Of a stretch of 64,000 nt of DNA, positions 61,585 through 64,000 are shown piece after piece. Position 1 is the first letter of the stretch, and the number at the start of each line of letters is the position of its first letter. The stretch spans positions 62,001 through 126,000 of the forward strand of contig CBDASJ010000008.1 of the NCBI GenBank assembly GCA_965199555.1, given 5' to 3'. The stretch is from LMUY01 sp965199555. GTDB lineage: Bacteria > Pseudomonadota > Alphaproteobacteria > Acetobacterales > Acetobacteraceae. Position numbers and translations under genes: made by a program. Under the pieces are notes generated by a model. It was not told the origin of the DNA. It did no database searches and saw only the letters and a program-made list of their open reading frames with translations.

Positions 61585-62514
61585 TCAGTGGTGACGCAGC
61601 GAGGCAATCACCTTGAGCGCGGCGGGGCCGCCGACCACGGCAAACACGGTCGGCAGGATGAACACGATCATCGGCACGGTGAGCAGCACCGGCAGCCGGG
61701 CGGCCTTTTCCTCGAACCGCGTCAGCATTTCGGTTCGCATCTCGGCCGACAGGGTGCGCAGCGCCTGGGACAGCGGGGTGCCATATTGCAGGGTCTGCAC
61801 CAGCGTGGAGCCAAGCCGCTTGAGGCTTTCGAGCCCGGTGCGGGTGCCCATGTTCTGCAAGGCGATGCGCCGGTCCGCCATGATGCGAAGCTCGCTCGCC
61901 GTTTGGTGCAGCTCCTCCGCGACGGCCGGGTGGGCGTGGCCGATCTCCGCCGCGACGCGGGTGATCGCCGGCTCCAGGCCCAGCCCGGCTTCCGAGCAAA
62001 TCACCATCATGTCCAGCGCGTCCGGCAAGCCGCCGTCCAGCCGCTTGAGGAAGCGGCTGCGCATGGACTTCACGATGTAGTCCGGCATCAGCAGCCCCAG
62101 GATCGCCGCTGCGCCGGTGACGCCGTTATGGACGGTCGACGAAACACCCAGGGCGCCCAGCCCGACCCAGGCCAGGGCCGGCAAGGCGCACAGCATGAGG
62201 ATCTTGCTGCCGACGAACAGCCCCAGCCCGTTGCCGCCGCGAAAGCCGGCGGCGGTCAGCGTCTGCTCCAACTCGGTGATCGTCTTGTCGGACAGCAATC
62301 CGCTGCGCGCCAGCATCATGCCGACAACGGAAACGATGCGGAACGGCCCGGTCCCGGTCCGCACCCGCGTGATCCGCTGGATTCCTGCCGAGCGATGCAC
62401 CAGGGCAACTCGCGCCGCCATCTTCTCCTGCGCCTGCACCGCGCGCATCAGCACGAGCGCGCCGATCGAGCACAGCAGGGACACGCCGCCCGCGGCGACG
62501 AGCACGGGGCTCAT
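61585..62514 (-). CDS. tadC: type II secretion F-family protein, TadC
   Basis: A 309-residue inner-membrane platform protein with GSPF-type domain. It has an N-terminal transmembrane helix, a pair of helices near residues 100-140, and the cytoplasmic helical bundle DALDMMVICSEAGLGLEPAITRVA with a C-terminal helix (LLTVPMIVFILPTVFAVVGG). The start at 62514 overlaps the tadB stop (ATGA); an upstream in-frame ATG (62568) lies within tadB. TadB and TadC form the base of the Flp pilus. Confidence 0.93.
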   Translation of the reverse strand: MSPVLVAAGGVSLLCSIGALVLMRAVQAQEKMAARVALVHRSAGIQRITRVRTGTGPFRIVSVVGMMLARSGLLSDKTITELEQTLTAAGFRGGNGLGLFVGSKILMLCALPALAWVGLGALGVSSTVHNGVTGAAAILGLLMPDYIVKSMRSRFLKRLDGGLPDALDMMVICSEAGLGLEPAITRVAAEIGHAHPAVAEELHQTASELRIMADRRIALQNMGTRTGLESLKRLGSTLVQTLQYGTPLSQALRTLSAEMRTEMLTRFEEKAARLPVLLTVPMIVFILPTVFAVVGGPAALKVIASLRHH

Positions 62515-63467
62515 GACAGGCTCTTCTTGATCATGAAGCGCATGGCCAGCATCCCGAGGCCGAGCCACAGCACGGCACAGCCGAACACCGTCTGGCCGGC
62601 GCCTTCCTGCATCAGCTCGCCGATGTAATCCGGGCTGATCACCGCCAGCGCGCCGGCGGCGAAGATGGGCAGCACGGTCAGGACGCCGGCGCTGGTACGC
62701 GCTTCCGCGGCGAGGGCGAAGCCACGTGCCTTCAGCGCAACGCGCTTGCGCACGACCTCCGCCAGGTTCTCCAGCGTTTCGGTGAGGCCGCCGCCGGTCT
62801 GGCTTTGCAACGCCAGCGCGGTCGCGAAGAAGCGGTATTCGGGCAACCGGTTGCGCGCCGCCATCTCGCGCAGCGCGTCTTCGATCGGGGTGCCGATGCT
62901 GACCTGGTCATACAGCCGGCCGAATTCGACGGAGGTCGGCTGCTCCGAATCCTGTGCCACGGCCCGCAGCGCCTCGCTGACGGGAATGCCGACGCGCACG
63001 CCGCGGACGATGGTCGCCAAGGCATCGGGAAACTGGCGATACAACGTGGCCGTGCGCTTCGTGTCGCTGCCGATGTAGACGGATCGGATGACGAACCACG
63101 AGGCCAGCGGCAGCAGCCCCCAGGACAGCTTGCCGAGCAGGCCGTGCATCAGCCACTGGACCGCCCAGCCGGGCAGCACGGAAAGCGGGACCACCAGGAT
63201 CGGCTTCAGCGGATAAGGGTCTCGGCGGTCGGGGTCCATGCCCGCCAGGCTTTTCACCCGCCGCGCCAGCGCGGCCGTGGGCACGGCCACGGACAGCCGG
63301 GCGATCCCGGCCACCGGCGCCTCGCTGCGCTGGTATGGCGTCACGACCTTGGCCCGGCGCTCACGCAGGCGGCGGGCACGCTGGTCCGCATACAGCACCA
63401 GGATGGCGGCCGCCGAAAAGCCGACGAGCAGGACGCTCGCCACCATCAGGAGCGTCGTGAGGCTCAC
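62511..63467 (-). CDS. tadB: type II secretion F-family protein, TadB
   Basis: A 318-residue platform protein with an N-terminal helix (LLMVASVLLVGFSAAAILVLY), two central helices near residues 95-130 and the GSPF-type cytoplasmic domain (FPDALATIVRGVRVGIPVSEALRAVAQ). TGGGLTETLENLAEVVRKR is the second bundle, followed by C-terminal helices. It lies 16 bases downstream of tadA on the same strand and overlaps tadC. Confidence 0.93.
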   Translation of the reverse strand: MSLTTLLMVASVLLVGFSAAAILVLYADQRARRLRERRAKVVTPYQRSEAPVAGIARLSVAVPTAALARRVKSLAGMDPDRRDPYPLKPILVVPLSVLPGWAVQWLMHGLLGKLSWGLLPLASWFVIRSVYIGSDTKRTATLYRQFPDALATIVRGVRVGIPVSEALRAVAQDSEQPTSVEFGRLYDQVSIGTPIEDALREMAARNRLPEYRFFATALALQSQTGGGLTETLENLAEVVRKRVALKARGFALAAEARTSAGVLTVLPIFAAGALAVISPDYIGELMQEGAGQTVFGCAVLWLGLGMLAMRFMIKKSLS

Positions 63468-63483
63468 GGCGCTGGCCGGGCGA

Positions 63484-64000
63484 TCACTGCTCCGCCTCCG
63501 CCAGCGTGTTGGACCACACCTTGTCCAAACCGAAATAGGACAGCCGATCGTTGAAGGATGGCCGGGCGCGGCTGACCTTGTAAAAGCCTTGCAGCCGCCC
63601 GTCCGGCCCTTCCCCGGTCATCTCGTAGGCAAAGATGTCGTTCAGGATCACGACCTCGCCTTCCAGGCCGCACACTTCGGTGACCTGGATCAGGCGGCGG
63701 CCGCCATCGCGCTGGCGCTCCACCTGGATGATGAGGTCGACGGCGCCGACGATCTGCTGGCGAATGGCCTTTGACGGCAGGCCGAAATTGCCCATCTGCA
63801 CCATGTTCTCGACGCGGGTGATGGCGTCGCGGGAGGTGTTGGCGTGGATGGTGGACATGCTACCGTCATGGCCCGTGTTCATGGCCTGCAGCATGTCGAA
63901 CGCTTCGCCGGCGCGCACTTCGCCCACGATGATCCGGTCCGGACGCATACGCAGCGCGTTGCGCACCAGGTCGCGCTGGGTGATCTCGCCGCGCCCTTCC
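63484..64000 (-). CDS. tadA: CpaF/TadA family pilus-assembly ATPase (5' part outside window)
   Basis: The C-terminal 171 residues are present and the gene enters the window at 64000. QRDLVRNALRMRPDRIIVGEVRAGE is the Walker B/Asp-box region, and NTGHDGSMSTIHANTSRDAITRVENMV the His-box. Both are hallmarks of CpaF secretion ATPases. It powers assembly of Flp/Tad pili. The remaining N-terminal domains and Walker A lie outside. It is the first visible gene of the tadA-tadB-tadC-tadD-like unit. Confidence 0.95.
   Translation of the reverse strand, partial: EGRGEITQRDLVRNALRMRPDRIIVGEVRAGEAFDMLQAMNTGHDGSMSTIHANTSRDAITRVENMVQMGNFGLPSKAIRQQIVGAVDLIIQVERQRDGGRRLIQVTEVCGLEGEVVILNDIFAYEMTGEGPDGRLQGFYKVSRARPSFNDRLSYFGLDKVWSNTLAEAEQ

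Overview
The window is about 64 kb of GC-rich DNA (roughly two-thirds G+C by eye) that is almost fully coding. It looks like chromosomal DNA of an alphaproteobacterium, most likely Rhodospirillales and probably Acetobacteraceae. The family-level call is inference. It rests on the MucR/Ros regulator, the fused indolepyruvate ferredoxin oxidoreductase with an Lrp-type regulator, the ELM1-family protein, the CpaF-type Tad pilus genes and the gene order around rpmH-rnpA-yidD-yidC. I see no phage, insertion sequence, CRISPR array or clear island. The single tRNA gene (Ser-GGA) is not flanked by mobile genes.

Layout. 1-6 kb: a truncated-by-window indolepyruvate ferredoxin oxidoreductase divergent from an Lrp/AsnC regulator across a perfect inverted repeat, a creatininase-family amidase, and an outer-membrane efflux lipoprotein divergent from a TetR regulator across a second perfect operator. 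6.7-13.2 kb: an M20 peptidase, the GDP-deoxymannose pair gmd/rmd, a GNAT acyltransferase with a GT2 glycosyltransferase, and an orphan substrate-binding protein. 13.2-19.5 kb: an iron-sulfur photolyase/cryptochrome, a SixA-type phosphatase with a CHAD protein, a nuclease-like protein lacking acidic catalytic residues, citrate synthase and a UPF0178 protein. 19.4-27.8 kb: glycerophosphodiesterase, a small unrecognised protein, tartrate dehydrogenase, an ELM1 protein, pyrE, a class III aminotransferase, a DUF1194 protein, argB and engB.

27.7-36.4 kb holds two conserved core blocks on the minus strand: rpmH-rnpA-yidD-yidC-engB-argB (ribosome, tRNA processing, membrane insertion) and mreB-mreC-mreD-mrdA-rodA (the rod-shape elongasome). 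A short membrane protein with only a histidine-kinase dimerisation domain lies between them. 36.6-41.9 kb: small envelope proteins, a GNAT, an amino-acid-type substrate-binding protein, lepA and tRNA-Ser. 42-44.3 kb: an MFS transporter followed by three tiny membrane proteins, two of which share a C-terminal hydrophobic motif.

44.3-50.8 kb: an amidohydrolase and an M24 peptidase, divergent from a complete polyamine-type ABC transporter, which together look like an uptake-and-cleavage module. 50.9-53.8 kb: a GlfT2-like galactofuranosyltransferase, a P-loop kinase-like protein and MucR. 54-57.4 kb: groES-groEL behind a degenerate CIRCE element, cspA and a general-stress-like protein, separated by strong back-to-back terminators. 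57.4-60.8 kb: a TerB protein coupled to a large DinG/XPD-like iron-sulfur helicase. 60.8-64 kb: tadA(partial)-tadB-tadC-tadD-like genes of a Flp/Tad pilus system. No single locus is clearly a new system. The best candidates for novelty are the small membrane-protein triad at 43.5-44.3 kb, the kinase fragment at 30.4 kb and the TerB-helicase pair.
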